A DNA stretch of 64,000 bases, from the NCBI RefSeq assembly GCF_008124885.1, contig NZ_VNHX01000011.1:62001-126000 (forward strand), read 5' to 3'. The notes under the pieces were generated by a model. It was given only the letters and a program-made list of their open reading frames with translations. It was not told the origin of the DNA and did no database searches. The stretch's first letter is position 1; each line of letters opens with the position of its first letter. Positions 54,555 to 63,312 of this stretch are shown here, piece after piece. Position numbers and translations under genes: made by a program. This stretch comes from Sphingobacterium allocomposti (GTDB lineage Bacteria > Bacteroidota > Bacteroidia > Sphingobacteriales > Sphingobacteriaceae).

Positions 54555-55652
54555 CTAATCAGCCAATTGCTGCAAAGCGTAAGCGTAGGCACCTCGTGAA
54601 ATTGCCGCGCTCGTTCCTAGCGATGTTGTCATGATAAACGTTTTTTTATAGGGGTTATAGCTTATTCGCTTGTCGGTATTCGGGATCTGTATTTTCCGCT
54701 GTGTTTCCATCATAGCCCGATTGAAACTATCTGCATTGTCGGCATCAATGACGTCCATCTGCAGCCGTGAAAAGCGTTCACCGGAAAAAGTAGACAGCGT
54801 AGAACGCAGTTCATGTATCACGGCAGACATAATGTATTTTGCTGCTCCGATTATCCCCCCTCCGACGACGACAATTCCATCGGCAAACGTCAATAGGTGG
54901 GCAATGACGTCTCCGGCTACCTCGCCAAACTGCGCCAAACTGCGCATGGCGGCATGGCGGTCGCCCGGCATATCGCCCTCTGCGATACGAAATATGTCGC
55001 TGGGTGCCAATGTCTCATCCTGAACGTCGGCATACTCGTTATACACTCTGGTAATGGCACGTATACTTACACTTTCTTCGGCTATTTTATCTGGGTAAAG
55101 CTTATTGCGAAACACCCAGACATCGCCTCCACAATCGTTATCGCCGGTCAGCAAACGGTTGTTTAGGACGACGCCAGAACCGAATCCCGTACCGAAAGTG
55201 ATGCCAATGAGATTTCGGTACTCTTTGTCACATCCCTTCTGTCGCAACCGCTCATTCAAGGCTGGAAGAGCTCCCGTCAGCGCTTCCCCATAGGCAAAGA
55301 GGTTACCGTCGTTATTGATAAAAACGGGAATTTGGAAATGCTCCTGCAAAAAAGGACCCAGCGGAATCCCCCCGCGGAATGACGGAAAGTTCGGCAGGTC
55401 GTGGATGATCCCGTTCTTGTAATCTGCGGGTCCAGGGAACGCAAAGCTGATAGCAACGGGCGCCTTCGGCAACCTGCGCCAAACATACGTAAATCCGGCG
55501 ATCAGCGTATCAAGACACTTTTGTAAATCGTCTGCATAAGCCGGCAAGCAATACGGCTCAACTATTTCAACATTGCCCTGAATGGCAGAGAACACCATGT
55601 TTGTGCCGCCGGCATCCAATGTCAGTACAATACGGCTATCGTGACTATACAT
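54555..55652 (-). CDS. ROK family sugar kinase
   Basis: A 365-residue ASKHA-fold protein with LDAGGTNMVF (phosphate loop, 12-21), ISFAFPGPAD, VFINNDGNLFAYGEA with the catalytic Asp (D115), TFGTGFGSGVVLN (152-164), and GIVVVGGGIIGAAKY. In this operon mannose is the likely substrate, giving mannose-6-phosphate for ManA next door. The zinc-binding CxCGxxGC motif of typical ROK kinases is absent; only C174 is left in that region. No DNA-binding domain is present, so it is a kinase and not a repressor. Confidence 0.88.
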   Translation of the reverse strand: MYSHDSRIVLTLDAGGTNMVFSAIQGNVEIVEPYCLPAYADDLQKCLDTLIAGFTYVWRRLPKAPVAISFAFPGPADYKNGIIHDLPNFPSFRGGIPLGPFLQEHFQIPVFINNDGNLFAYGEALTGALPALNERLRQKGCDKEYRNLIGITFGTGFGSGVVLNNRLLTGDNDCGGDVWVFRNKLYPDKIAEESVSIRAITRVYNEYADVQDETLAPSDIFRIAEGDMPGDRHAAMRSLAQFGEVAGDVIAHLLTFADGIVVVGGGIIGAAKYIMSAVIHELRSTLSTFSGERFSRLQMDVIDADNADSFNRAMMETQRKIQIPNTDKRISYNPYKKTFIMTTSLGTSAAISRGAYAYALQQLAD

Positions 55653-55656
55653 AGCG

Positions 55657-56817
55657 TTAAGACTTAAATTTATAAGAGACCAGACCGATGATAACCATAC
55701 TGAGAAGAATGACCAACAGACCTATCGTGAAACCTGCCAGGTCGGCAACCAAGCCCTGCAACGGCAGGATAAGCGCCCCGCCCGACACGCCCATGATCAT
55801 TAGCGCTGAAATTTCGTTCGCATGTTTCAAGTCATGTTGCATCGCTAAGGAGAAAACGATCGAAAATACATTTGCGCAGGCTAGACCTACCACGGCGATA
55901 GACAGAAGCACGCCCCAAAAAGACAGGCTGAATAGTATGCCTAAAAACGCTAGAACGGCCAGCACCATTGTCACACGCAAAAATTTAACGCTCGACAGCC
56001 TGACCAGCAGGATCGCACCAGCAAATGTTCCAACGGTACGGGTAGCGAAGTAAAGGCTCGTTCCCAAGGCAGCGTCCTCCAGCGGCATAGCAAACCTATC
56101 TGTTAACAAACGCGGAATACTCGTGTTTAGCCCAACGTCGACTCCTACGATCAGTAAGATGACAACAATGCAACGGATAAGGTACCTATCGCGCAACAAC
56201 GTGAATATCTTTTGAAAAGAGGAAGAACTTGTGCGGGCTCCTACCGTCGGATCGTTCGGCTGCAGGCTGTAGAGCACGACGATAGACAGGACAGTCGCCA
56301 CGCCGTAAAACGCGAAAGTTAGACGCCAGTCGCCCAGCTGCACCGCGCTCACACCCACCAATATAGGTCCCAAAAAAGAAGAAATAGCTTTGATAAACTG
56401 TCCGAGCGTGAGCGTGCTGGTCAGCCGCTCCTTTCGCACCGAGAACGCGGCCAAAGGGTTCAACGAAACCTGTAAAATGGTGTTTCCTATTCCGAGTAAC
56501 GCAAAGGCGAATAAAATCGCCGCGTAACTATAGCTTATGAAAGGGACTGCCATAGCGGTCGCCGTGATGATCAGTGACACCGATACAGTATGCTTACGCC
56601 CAATTTTCTCCATTAACAGACCTGTCGGGACGGCGCAGACGGCGAACCAGACAAATACCATCATCGGTATCAAACTGGCCGTAGTATCCGACAGTGCAAA
56701 ATCTTTCTTGACATAATTGGTCGCAATCCCAACGATGTCGACAAAGCCCATGATAAAGAAATTGAGGAATATTGGTATCAGTACAAGAGATGGTTTATTT
56801 TGTTGGTTATCTGACAT
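55657..56817 (-). CDS. MFS sugar transporter
   Basis: A 386-residue membrane protein with 12 expected helices and the MFS loop GLLMEKIGRKHTVS after helix 2; other segments (IGNTILQVSLNPLAAFSV, FANVFS-like region) resemble the FucP/NarK-like sugar permeases found in Bacteroidota glycan loci. It would import mannose or small mannosides from the periplasm. Spacing to the ROK gene is 4 bases. Confidence 0.88.
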   Translation of the reverse strand: MSDNQQNKPSLVLIPIFLNFFIMGFVDIVGIATNYVKKDFALSDTTASLIPMMVFVWFAVCAVPTGLLMEKIGRKHTVSVSLIITATAMAVPFISYSYAAILFAFALLGIGNTILQVSLNPLAAFSVRKERLTSTLTLGQFIKAISSFLGPILVGVSAVQLGDWRLTFAFYGVATVLSIVVLYSLQPNDPTVGARTSSSSFQKIFTLLRDRYLIRCIVVILLIVGVDVGLNTSIPRLLTDRFAMPLEDAALGTSLYFATRTVGTFAGAILLVRLSSVKFLRVTMVLAVLAFLGILFSLSFWGVLLSIAVVGLACANVFSIVFSLAMQHDLKHANEISALMIMGVSGGALILPLQGLVADLAGFTIGLLVILLSMVIIGLVSYKFKS

Positions 56818-56840
56818 AGCGTATGGTTTTTACTCCCCAA

Positions 56841-58565
56841 TTAAACTCTGACCGACGCCTTTATGGTCATGCAGGTTTTACCCGCTGAGGCGCCATGTGG
56901 GCGGATACGATAGGCTCCCACAGCCGACGGGACAATAAACGTCTCCGCGTAATGGATAATCATCGGCTCAAATGCACCGGTAGGACTTTCCACAATAATT
57001 TCCTCGCCATCGACAAGGTTTAACACGTTAACACTATCTCCGGTGTAATGTGTAACCGGGACGGAGAAGGTGTGTCGACGGGTCTCTATAAACTCACTTT
57101 TGTGCAGGCCGGTTCTTTCTTCTACCCATCCTTCGCCGCTGTTAATAACTTCTACGTGGTTTACCAACTGCGCATAGGTATACTCAGTGTCGCAGCTCCA
57201 GTTTAATACATGCTTGCCCCTTTTCACGTTAATCGGACGGGGTTTCCCATCGAGTCCCAGGCGCTGCCAATCCCAAAGTTTAAACGTGAAAAGATTCGGG
57301 GTCGAACTTATTTCGAGCACCACTGCGTTTGTGCCAGAACAGTGGATCGTACCTGCCGGAATAAGGAAGTGATCGTGTTTCTTCGTCGGAATTTTATTGA
57401 CATATTTGTCTGCATCGAATACAAGCTCCCCCCGTTCTGCCTTTTCCAGCTCGTCTATCACGACATCCCTGTCCACGCCAGTTTTAAACCCGAGGTAGAC
57501 ATGCGCATCGTCTTTAGCAGCCATGATATAATAGCTCTCGTCCTGTGTATAATGTAATCCGAAATGATCGCGGGCGTACTGAGTGGTAGGGTGTACCTGA
57601 AGGCTGAGGTTACCCCCGCCGATCGTATCCAGAAAGTCAAAACGGATCGGAAAATCTTTTCCAAAACGGGCTTCCACAGGCCGGCCGAGAACCTCACTAC
57701 TTTTTGTATAAACAAGATTTACGGCCGGCATTTCAAATACGATGTTGTTGACGTTAAGGAGCAGGCTATTCTCTTCCGGTACGCAGTCAAAACCCCAGCC
57801 ATAATTTACCTTCGACGGGTCAAGCGCAAATTCTTCCTTCATCCATTGGCCTCCCCACGGCGCGGGATCGAAGAACGGCACAACGCGAAAGGGCGATGTA
57901 GCAGCCTTGTCCATACCTGCGTTAAAAGTCTGCCTGTCTATCATCTTGGGCGCGCCGTGCACCACGGTATCCAGCCAAAAGTCGACTTTATCAAAAATCA
58001 GGCACTTATGCTTATCCAACACGCGCCAGTCATTGAATAATCCGCGTTTATATTGCTGCGAAAAAGGCTCTCTGCTATTATCAATACCCAAGCCGCTGGC
58101 AACCCCTTGGCGCATACGCTGCTGTATTTCCCAGCGCGGCATATCCGCGTATATTAGCATGTCGGCTTCGGCTACCAACTGCGCACCAGGCCCGAGTACC
58201 AAAACACGGCCTCCAGGCATCGTAGCCGCCTCGCGTGCCGCGTTTAGCTTCTCTTGATCGAAATATTCGTCCAATGTGATGTTGGAGTTATAACCGAACA
58301 ACGTATCTTCCGTCATAAATCTGGCGGTTAACGCGCCTACTTCCTCCTCCGGAATAAAGAGATCTTTGGTGTGAATAAAAACATCCGGCTTAAGTTGAAT
58401 CAGCCATTTTTCCAGCTCTTCTTGGTTGACCCCCGTGTAGCAGTCGACTACGATGGTACTGTTTTTCCGCGTATGGCTAGCCAGGACAGAAATGATGGCG
58501 CTCCACCCTTCTACGGCGAAACCATTTAAATTGATTGCAGGCTTCTTTTTGTAAGTACTTAACAT
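56841..58565 (-). CDS. manA: Class I mannose-6-phosphate isomerase with an N-terminal extra domain
   Basis: Converts mannose-6-phosphate to fructose-6-phosphate. From ATG 58565 the protein has 574 residues. The C-terminal half is the cupin isomerase with all four zinc ligands, Q323 and H325 in NLSLQVHP, E343 in QDESYYIM, and H408 in PAGTIHC. The first 230 residues form another domain with GRVLVLGPGAQLVAEADML and LIYADMPRWEIQQRMRQG, somewhat like a nucleotide-kinase fold but without a P-loop; I do not recognise its function. An ATG at 58589 is also possible. It is the first gene of the mannan operon. Confidence 0.9.
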   Translation of the reverse strand: MLSTYKKKPAINLNGFAVEGWSAIISVLASHTRKNSTIVVDCYTGVNQEELEKWLIQLKPDVFIHTKDLFIPEEEVGALTARFMTEDTLFGYNSNITLDEYFDQEKLNAAREAATMPGGRVLVLGPGAQLVAEADMLIYADMPRWEIQQRMRQGVASGLGIDNSREPFSQQYKRGLFNDWRVLDKHKCLIFDKVDFWLDTVVHGAPKMIDRQTFNAGMDKAATSPFRVVPFFDPAPWGGQWMKEEFALDPSKVNYGWGFDCVPEENSLLLNVNNIVFEMPAVNLVYTKSSEVLGRPVEARFGKDFPIRFDFLDTIGGGNLSLQVHPTTQYARDHFGLHYTQDESYYIMAAKDDAHVYLGFKTGVDRDVVIDELEKAERGELVFDADKYVNKIPTKKHDHFLIPAGTIHCSGTNAVVLEISSTPNLFTFKLWDWQRLGLDGKPRPINVKRGKHVLNWSCDTEYTYAQLVNHVEVINSGEGWVEERTGLHKSEFIETRRHTFSVPVTHYTGDSVNVLNLVDGEEIIVESPTGAFEPMIIHYAETFIVPSAVGAYRIRPHGASAGKTCMTIKASVRV

Positions 58566-58601
58566 GTTTATAATTGAATGATTGTTCATATATACATTTA
58601 G

Positions 58602-58615
58602 TATGTATATACATA
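58602..58615. promoter_or_regulatory. Probable GntR operator
   Basis: TATGTATATACATA is a perfect 14-bp palindrome with the GTATATAC core typical of GntR-family sites. It lies a few bases after the predicted start of the manA transcript. A partial second site, CATATATACAT, lies at 58587-58597. Confidence 0.65.
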
Positions 58616-58624
58616 TTAACTTTA

Positions 58625-58655
58625 CAAATATGGATACTTTTATTTTACCAGGCAA
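58625..58655 (-). promoter_or_regulatory. Promoter of the mannan operon
   Basis: On the minus strand TTG (58653-58655), 20 bases, CATATTTG (58625-58632), one mismatch to TAnnTTTG. The start of transcription would fall near 58619, just before the palindrome. Confidence 0.55.
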
Positions 58656-58675
58656 CACGATCTGGTATTTTTTTT

Positions 58676-58683
58676 TATTTTTG
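58676..58683 (+). promoter_or_regulatory. -7 box of gntR
   Basis: TATTTTTG, 10 bases before the gntR ATG at 58694, giving a very short leader. No TTG at the usual distance. Confidence 0.4.
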
Positions 58684-58693
58684 TAGAAACGCC

Positions 58694-59428
58694 ATGAATT
58701 TAAAAATTGACCACAGTAGCACAAAACCTCTTCATAAACAAGCCGAAGAGCTTATTCGGAATCTCATAGACACGCCGGAATACAGGGAGGGGCAATACCT
58801 TCCAAAAGAAGTCTACTTGTCTGAACAATTGAAGATTTCAAGAAACACATTGCGACAAGCCATCAGTACATTGGTGGCGGAAGGCTTGCTTGTCCGCAAG
58901 AAAGGTGTGGGAACGCGGGTTCAGAAAAAGAAGATATTTAGCGGGGTCAGCAATTGGTTGAGTTTTTCGGAGGAGATGCGTGTGCTGGGGATCGAAATAC
59001 ATAATTTTGAGTTGCAGATCATTAGGCACCAGGTATCGCCCGAGGCGGCCACTTTCTTCGGTATAGACGCGACAACAAAAGTAATGAGGCTGGAACGGTT
59101 ACGGGGGAAGAAAGAAGCCCCGTTTGTGTACTTCATATCGGAGTTTAGTCCACAGATACCCATCTCGGCTTCGGAAAACTTCAATCGTCCGCTATATGAG
59201 ATACTCGAAACAGATTACGGCGTCATCGCCTTAACGTCAAAAGAAGAAATAAGCGCTGCGGGGGCCGACACGTTTATTGCTTCAAAATTGGAAATCAAAC
59301 AAGGAGAACCGATTCTCATCCGGAAACGCTACGTATACGACATTAATAATAATCCCATTGAATTCAATATCGGATGTTACCGCGCAGACTCGTTCACGTA
59401 TACCATAGAGAGTAAAAGAAACATATAA
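58694..59428 (+). CDS. GntR-family transcriptional regulator with UTRA-type ligand domain
   Basis: A 244-residue regulator. The N-terminal winged helix is clear (YLSEQLKISRNTLRQAISTL, VAEGLLVRKKGVGTRVQ, about 41-76). The rest matches the UTRA fold of HutC-type GntR proteins: VMRLERLRG, FVYFISEFSPQIP, and EPILIRKRYVYDINNNPIEF. Ligands of this group are often sugar phosphates. It is divergent from manA, so it probably represses the mannan operon until mannose-6-phosphate or a relative accumulates; this is inference. The start follows a short leader; the longer frame from 58574 runs through the promoter region. Confidence 0.92.
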   Translation: MNLKIDHSSTKPLHKQAEELIRNLIDTPEYREGQYLPKEVYLSEQLKISRNTLRQAISTLVAEGLLVRKKGVGTRVQKKKIFSGVSNWLSFSEEMRVLGIEIHNFELQIIRHQVSPEAATFFGIDATTKVMRLERLRGKKEAPFVYFISEFSPQIPISASENFNRPLYEILETDYGVIALTSKEEISAAGADTFIASKLEIKQGEPILIRKRYVYDINNNPIEFNIGCYRADSFTYTIESKRNI

Positions 59429-59473
59429 TTTATAAAAATTCTGTTCCATTCGTATTATTCACAGAAAGAGTCG

Positions 59474-59481
59474 TATTTTTG
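59474..59481 (+). promoter_or_regulatory. -7 box of metK
   Basis: TATTTTTG, placed so that transcription starts a few bases before the SAM-II aptamer. Confidence 0.5.
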
Positions 59482-59493
59482 TCGACGTAAAAA

Positions 59494-59566
59494 TGTGGAC
59501 TGATTTGCGTGAGGCATAACACCTATGCCCGAGGAGATTGCAACCACGGTAAAAAAGTGCTAAAAC
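59494..59566 (+). promoter_or_regulatory. SAM-II riboswitch upstream of metK
   Basis: The conserved parts are in order: P1 5' strand GTGG (59495-59498), ACTGATTTG, ATTGCAA, P1 3' strand CCAC (59544-59547), GGTAAAAAAGT and GCTAAAA (559-565 of this stretch). This matches the SAM-II (SAM_alpha) pseudoknot aptamer. The loop between the conserved parts carries an extra hairpin, GGCATA-ACACC-TATGCC. About 70 bases separate the aptamer from the metK ATG. Binding of SAM would lower metK expression. Confidence 0.85.
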
Positions 59567-59635
59567 CAGAAAAGATGTTTTTCCACTTCTACTTGTCGGT
59601 TGCCCTCCGACGTACAATCTAAAAATAACGCTCAA

Positions 59636-60889
59636 ATGGCATATTTATTTACTTCAGAATCGGTGTCTGAGGGGCACCCAGATAAAGTTGCAGACCAAAT
59701 TTCTGACGCTTTAATTGATAATTTCTTGGCTTGGGACGAAGACTCCCGTGTTGCAATTGAAACCTTAGTGACCACCGGGCAGGTGATTTTGGCCGGTGAA
59801 GTTAAATCCAAAATCTATTTAGATGTCCAAAAGATTACGCGTGCCGTTATCGAAAAAATCGGCTACACAAAATCCGAGTATATGTTCGAAGCGAACTCTT
59901 GCGGCGTTTTATCTGCCATACACGAGCAGTCAGCGGATATTAACCAAGGCGTAGACAGAAAAACAAAACAGGAACAGGGAGCGGGCGACCAAGGTATCAT
60001 GTTTGGTTATGCGAACAACGAGACCGAAAATTATATGCCGCTGGCCCTCGATTTAGCGCATCGCCTTCTATATGAACTTGCTGCATTGCGGCGGGAAAAC
60101 GACGAAATCACTTACCTTCGTCCAGATGCGAAATCGCAGGTTACACTCGAATATAGCGACGACCATAAGCCTCAGCGGATAGATACGATCGTCATCTCTA
60201 CCCAACATGACGACTTTGATACGGAAGCGGCAATGCTCGCTAAGATAACAGAAGATATAAAGACGATCCTGATCCCGCGCGTTAAAGCGCAGCTGAAGCC
60301 GGAGCTTCAGGCCCTTTTCAACGATCAGATCAAGTTTCACGTGAACCCAACCGGAAAGTTCGTTATCGGTGGCCCACACGGCGATACGGGGCTCACGGGC
60401 CGAAAGATTATTGTCGATACCTATGGAGGAAAAGGAGCACACGGCGGAGGTGCTTTCTCGGGAAAAGATCCATCTAAAGTAGATCGATCAGCAGCTTATG
60501 CCACACGCCACATAGCAAAAAATTTAGTGGCAGCCGGCGTCGCTGACGAAATACTGGTGCAAATATCTTACGCAATTGGTGTAAAAGATCCGATGGGGAT
60601 CTATGTGAATACCTACGGGACAAGTAAGGTCGGATTAACCGACGGGGAAATTGCAACGAAGATCGGCGAACTCTTCGACATGACGCCCTATGGTATAGAA
60701 ACGCGGCTGGGCTTACGCAACCCTATTTACGCGGAGACCGCCGCCTACGGCCACATGGGAAGAACACCACGAAAAGTGCAGAAAACCTTTGAAAACTCGT
60801 CGGGCGAGCAGAAGACCGTCGAAGTGGAACTGTTTACGTGGGAAAAATTGGATTACGTCGACAAGGTCAAAGAAGCCTTCGGGATATAG
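59636..60889 (+). CDS. metK: S-adenosylmethionine synthase
   Basis: Makes SAM from methionine and ATP. The 417-residue protein begins [20 protein letters not shown] (H14 in GHPDK), with [15 protein letters not shown] (115-129), [20 protein letters not shown], and [21 protein letters not shown] frame from 59600 adds 12 residues but the family start is at 59636. Its product is the ligand of the riboswitch in its own leader. Confidence 0.97.
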   Translation: MAYLFTSESVSEGHPDKVADQISDALIDNFLAWDEDSRVAIETLVTTGQVILAGEVKSKIYLDVQKITRAVIEKIGYTKSEYMFEANSCGVLSAIHEQSADINQGVDRKTKQEQGAGDQGIMFGYANNETENYMPLALDLAHRLLYELAALRRENDEITYLRPDAKSQVTLEYSDDHKPQRIDTIVISTQHDDFDTEAAMLAKITEDIKTILIPRVKAQLKPELQALFNDQIKFHVNPTGKFVIGGPHGDTGLTGRKIIVDTYGGKGAHGGGAFSGKDPSKVDRSAAYATRHIAKNLVAAGVADEILVQISYAIGVKDPMGIYVNTYGTSKVGLTDGEIATKIGELFDMTPYGIETRLGLRNPIYAETAAYGHMGRTPRKVQKTFENSSGEQKTVEVELFTWEKLDYVDKVKEAFGI

Positions 60890-60900
60890 ATGGCATAGAT

Positions 60901-60961
60901 GCTAGGGGTTAGCGGGACGAAGCGGTAGATTCGCGAAATCGTAAAGACCCTAACCCCTAGC
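60901..60961. terminator. Long hairpin between metK and trmB
   Basis: GCTAGGGGTTAG (60901-60912) and CTAACCCCTAGC (60950-60961) are perfect complements with a 37-base loop. It lies 12 bases after metK; no T-run follows. Between 60962 and 61138 I see only small dyads. Confidence 0.5.
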
Positions 60962-61138
60962 TCCTTATCCGAGAATCGCGAAACGAGCCAAATTCATTGC
61001 TCCTGTTTCGTTAGGTCGTTAATTGCAAAGGTTCTAAGCGCTAACTGCACTTAAATATTCCGGCTTCGACGTCTTAAGTCACAACTTTCGCTTCCGGTTG
61101 CCGTTCACCGATTCTGACTCTTTGCCTCCAGTACCTGA

Positions 61139-61795
61139 TCACGCCTCGCGAAACATCCATTGCACATAATTGATGTTCTTATTGCTGGCTAGATATTTAC
61201 GCTCGTAGTATGTTTTAATCGCGAGGACATCGTCCACCAATTCCGAATGGTATAGATCGGTCGTTTCCTTCTCTTTCCTTAGCCCCAGCGCATCAATCTG
61301 CTCCAACGTATACGCGTAAAAGCCATCGTTGTCGGTTTTCAGATGCATAAGCCCACCGGGTTGCAGCAGCAGCTTATATTTTTCGAGAAACCGCTGGTTA
61401 GTCAGCCGCTTTTTCTCCCTACTGATCTGCGGCTGCGGGTCGGGAAACGTTATCCAAATTTCGGCAATCTCATTTTCAGCAAAATGTTCAAGAATAGACT
61501 CTATCTGTATACGTAAGAAGCCGACGTTGTCGATGCCTTCTTCCAAAGCAGTTTTTGCTCCTCTCCAAATGCGATTTCCTTTATAATCAATACCAATAAA
61601 GTTCCGCTCAGGATAGCGCTTGGCTAAATTCACTGTATATTCGCCTTTTCCGCACGCGAGCTCCAGCACAATCGGATTATTGTTCCCGAAAAATTTCGCC
61701 GCCCACTGTCCTTTAAAATCTTTGCCCACGTCCAGCTGTACCACATTCTTGAAGGTGGCGACTTCTGCAAATTTTCTAAGCTTGTCCTTACCCAT
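61139..61795 (-). CDS. trmB: tRNA (guanine-N7-)-methyltransferase TrmB
   Basis: Methylates G46 of tRNAs with SAM. The 218-residue protein from ATG 61795 has the SAM loop PIVLELACGKGEYTVNLAK (41-59), FIGIDYKGNRIWRGAKTA, IWITFPDPQPQISREKKRLT (the TrmB signature FPDP with downstream Lys/Arg), and a YYERKYLASN end. The open frame to 61942 overlaps fcl and is not used. Confidence 0.95.
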   Translation of the reverse strand: MGKDKLRKFAEVATFKNVVQLDVGKDFKGQWAAKFFGNNNPIVLELACGKGEYTVNLAKRYPERNFIGIDYKGNRIWRGAKTALEEGIDNVGFLRIQIESILEHFAENEIAEIWITFPDPQPQISREKKRLTNQRFLEKYKLLLQPGGLMHLKTDNDGFYAYTLEQIDALGLRKEKETTDLYHSELVDDVLAIKTYYERKYLASNKNINYVQWMFREA

Positions 61796-61812
61796 TTCTG
61801 CTAATTTGTCCG

Positions 61813-61842
61813 CAAAAATAACCTTATATTTGCAGTTATCAA
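61813..61842 (-). promoter_or_regulatory. Promoter of trmB
   Basis: On the minus strand TTG (61840-61842), 19 bases, TATTTTTG (61813-61820), an excellent match. Confidence 0.65.
61825..61832 (+). promoter_or_regulatory. -7 box of fcl
   Basis: TATATTTG on the plus strand, 19 bases before the GTG start. It lies inside the spacer of the trmB promoter on the other strand. Confidence 0.5.
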
Positions 61843-61851
61843 TAGTACAAC

Positions 61852-62784
61852 GTGGAAAAAGAAGCCAAAATATTTGTTGCAGGCCATCGGGGGATGGTCG
61901 GTTCAGCCATCGTAAGATCGTTGGAAAAAGCAGGATATACACATCTAGTTAAACGGACGTCGGCAGAGCTTGATTTAAGGAACCAAGCAGATGTCGCGGC
62001 ATTTTTCGCAGAGGAGAAACCGGAATACGTCTTTCTGGCCGCTGCAAAAGTGGGCGGGATCATCGCTAACAATACCTATCGGGCGGATTTTATCTACGAA
62101 AACATCGCGATCCAGACAAATGTGATCCACCAGTCGTACGTACACGCTGTAAAAAAGCTTCTTTTTCTTGGTTCCAGCTGTATCTATCCAAAGTTAGCTC
62201 CGCAGCCACTAAAGGAAGACTACCTTTTAACCGGCACATTGGAACCCACTAACGAGCCCTATGCGATTGCTAAAATAGCGGGGATTAAAATGTGTGAAGC
62301 TTACCGCGCCCAATATGGGTGCAATTTTATCGCTGCGATGCCGACAAATCTCTACGGCATAAATGACAATTATCACCCACAGAATTCACATGTCCTTCCC
62401 GCGCTTATACGACGTTTTCATGAAGCAAAGGAACAGGGGCTACCTGAGGTGACTATCTGGGGAACAGGGTCGCCTCTCCGCGAGTTCCTATACGCCGACG
62501 ATCTGGGCGAGGCTTGCGTGTTTCTGATGGAGAACTATAACGAGGAACAATTCATCAACATCGGCGTAGGCGAAGACCTTTCCATAAAGCAGCTGGCAGA
62601 AATGATAAAAGACATCGTGGGCTACCACGGGACGGTTAAGTTTGATACGACGAAACCGGATGGTACTCCCCGAAAACTTATGGACGTCTCGAAATTACAC
62701 CGCCTCGGCTGGAAACACCGCACTTCACTTAAGGTCGGTATAGCGCTAGCTTATCAGGATTATCTGGCGAAGTATACCGTGTAA
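61852..62784 (+). CDS. fcl: GDP-L-fucose synthase
   Basis: NADPH-dependent epimerase/reductase making GDP-L-fucose from GDP-4-keto-6-deoxymannose. The 310-residue protein has [12 protein letters not shown] (11-22), [25 protein letters not shown] (S108/S109), [14 protein letters not shown] with Y137 and K141, and [13 protein letters not shown]. It starts at a GTG (61852), as no ATG fits. Its partner GMD is not in the window; ManC (7791) supplies the pathway. It converges on the next gene with a 3-base gap. Confidence 0.95.
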   Translation: MEKEAKIFVAGHRGMVGSAIVRSLEKAGYTHLVKRTSAELDLRNQADVAAFFAEEKPEYVFLAAAKVGGIIANNTYRADFIYENIAIQTNVIHQSYVHAVKKLLFLGSSCIYPKLAPQPLKEDYLLTGTLEPTNEPYAIAKIAGIKMCEAYRAQYGCNFIAAMPTNLYGINDNYHPQNSHVLPALIRRFHEAKEQGLPEVTIWGTGSPLREFLYADDLGEACVFLMENYNEEQFINIGVGEDLSIKQLAEMIKDIVGYHGTVKFDTTKPDGTPRKLMDVSKLHRLGWKHRTSLKVGIALAYQDYLAKYTV

Positions 62785-62787
62785 AGC

Positions 62788-63312
62788 CTATACCGTTGTG
62801 TTAGCGGATGATACGGGAAGATCTCCGTCAAGGGGGGCCGGTGGCGTAATGGCATCCGTAGCCGGAACAGCCTTCTTTCTCTTCTTCTTTTTGTCTTTAG
62901 GTCGGATAAATGCCGAAACTTTACTGATTACATTACTTATGCGGTTCTGGTTCACTTGACCGATAGCCGTCTCCGAAGCGAGCAATACGAGCGCCTTTTT
63001 TACCCATCCAGCCTTACGCAGTAACGTTGAATTCAGCACGATGGGCGCTCCGATCTGCAACACATTGGTTAACCAATCGGCGTCCTTCCCCTGCGTCACT
63101 TTTCCGATTCCGTTGACAACTCCCTTGACTACTCCTGCTCCGGGAATATTACTCGTCAAATTCCGGAAGAAGCGCGCCGGAGCATCAATCTTCTTCTTCA
63201 ACAGGTCGTATTGATCTGTTAAATAAGCCTCCTGCTCCCGTCTCCGTTGATTTACACGAGCAATTTCGACTTTTAAATCCTGCAGGTTATTTATTTTCTG
63301 TGAATTCTTCAT
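62788..63312 (-). CDS. Conserved hypothetical protein next to a holin-like gene
   Basis: 174 residues. An N-terminal coiled-coil stretch (LKVEIARVNQRRREQEAYLT), a middle Gly/Val-rich part (NIPGAGVVKGVVNGIGKVTQ), a weakly hydrophobic segment (WVKKALVLLASETAIGQ) and a very basic KDKKKKRKK near the end. No catalytic motif. It overlaps the gene upstream by 26 bases and so is translated with it; a membrane-associated stress-type role is possible but not shown. Confidence 0.72.
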   Translation of the reverse strand: MKNSQKINNLQDLKVEIARVNQRRREQEAYLTDQYDLLKKKIDAPARFFRNLTSNIPGAGVVKGVVNGIGKVTQGKDADWLTNVLQIGAPIVLNSTLLRKAGWVKKALVLLASETAIGQVNQNRISNVISKVSAFIRPKDKKKKRKKAVPATDAITPPAPLDGDLPVSSANTTV

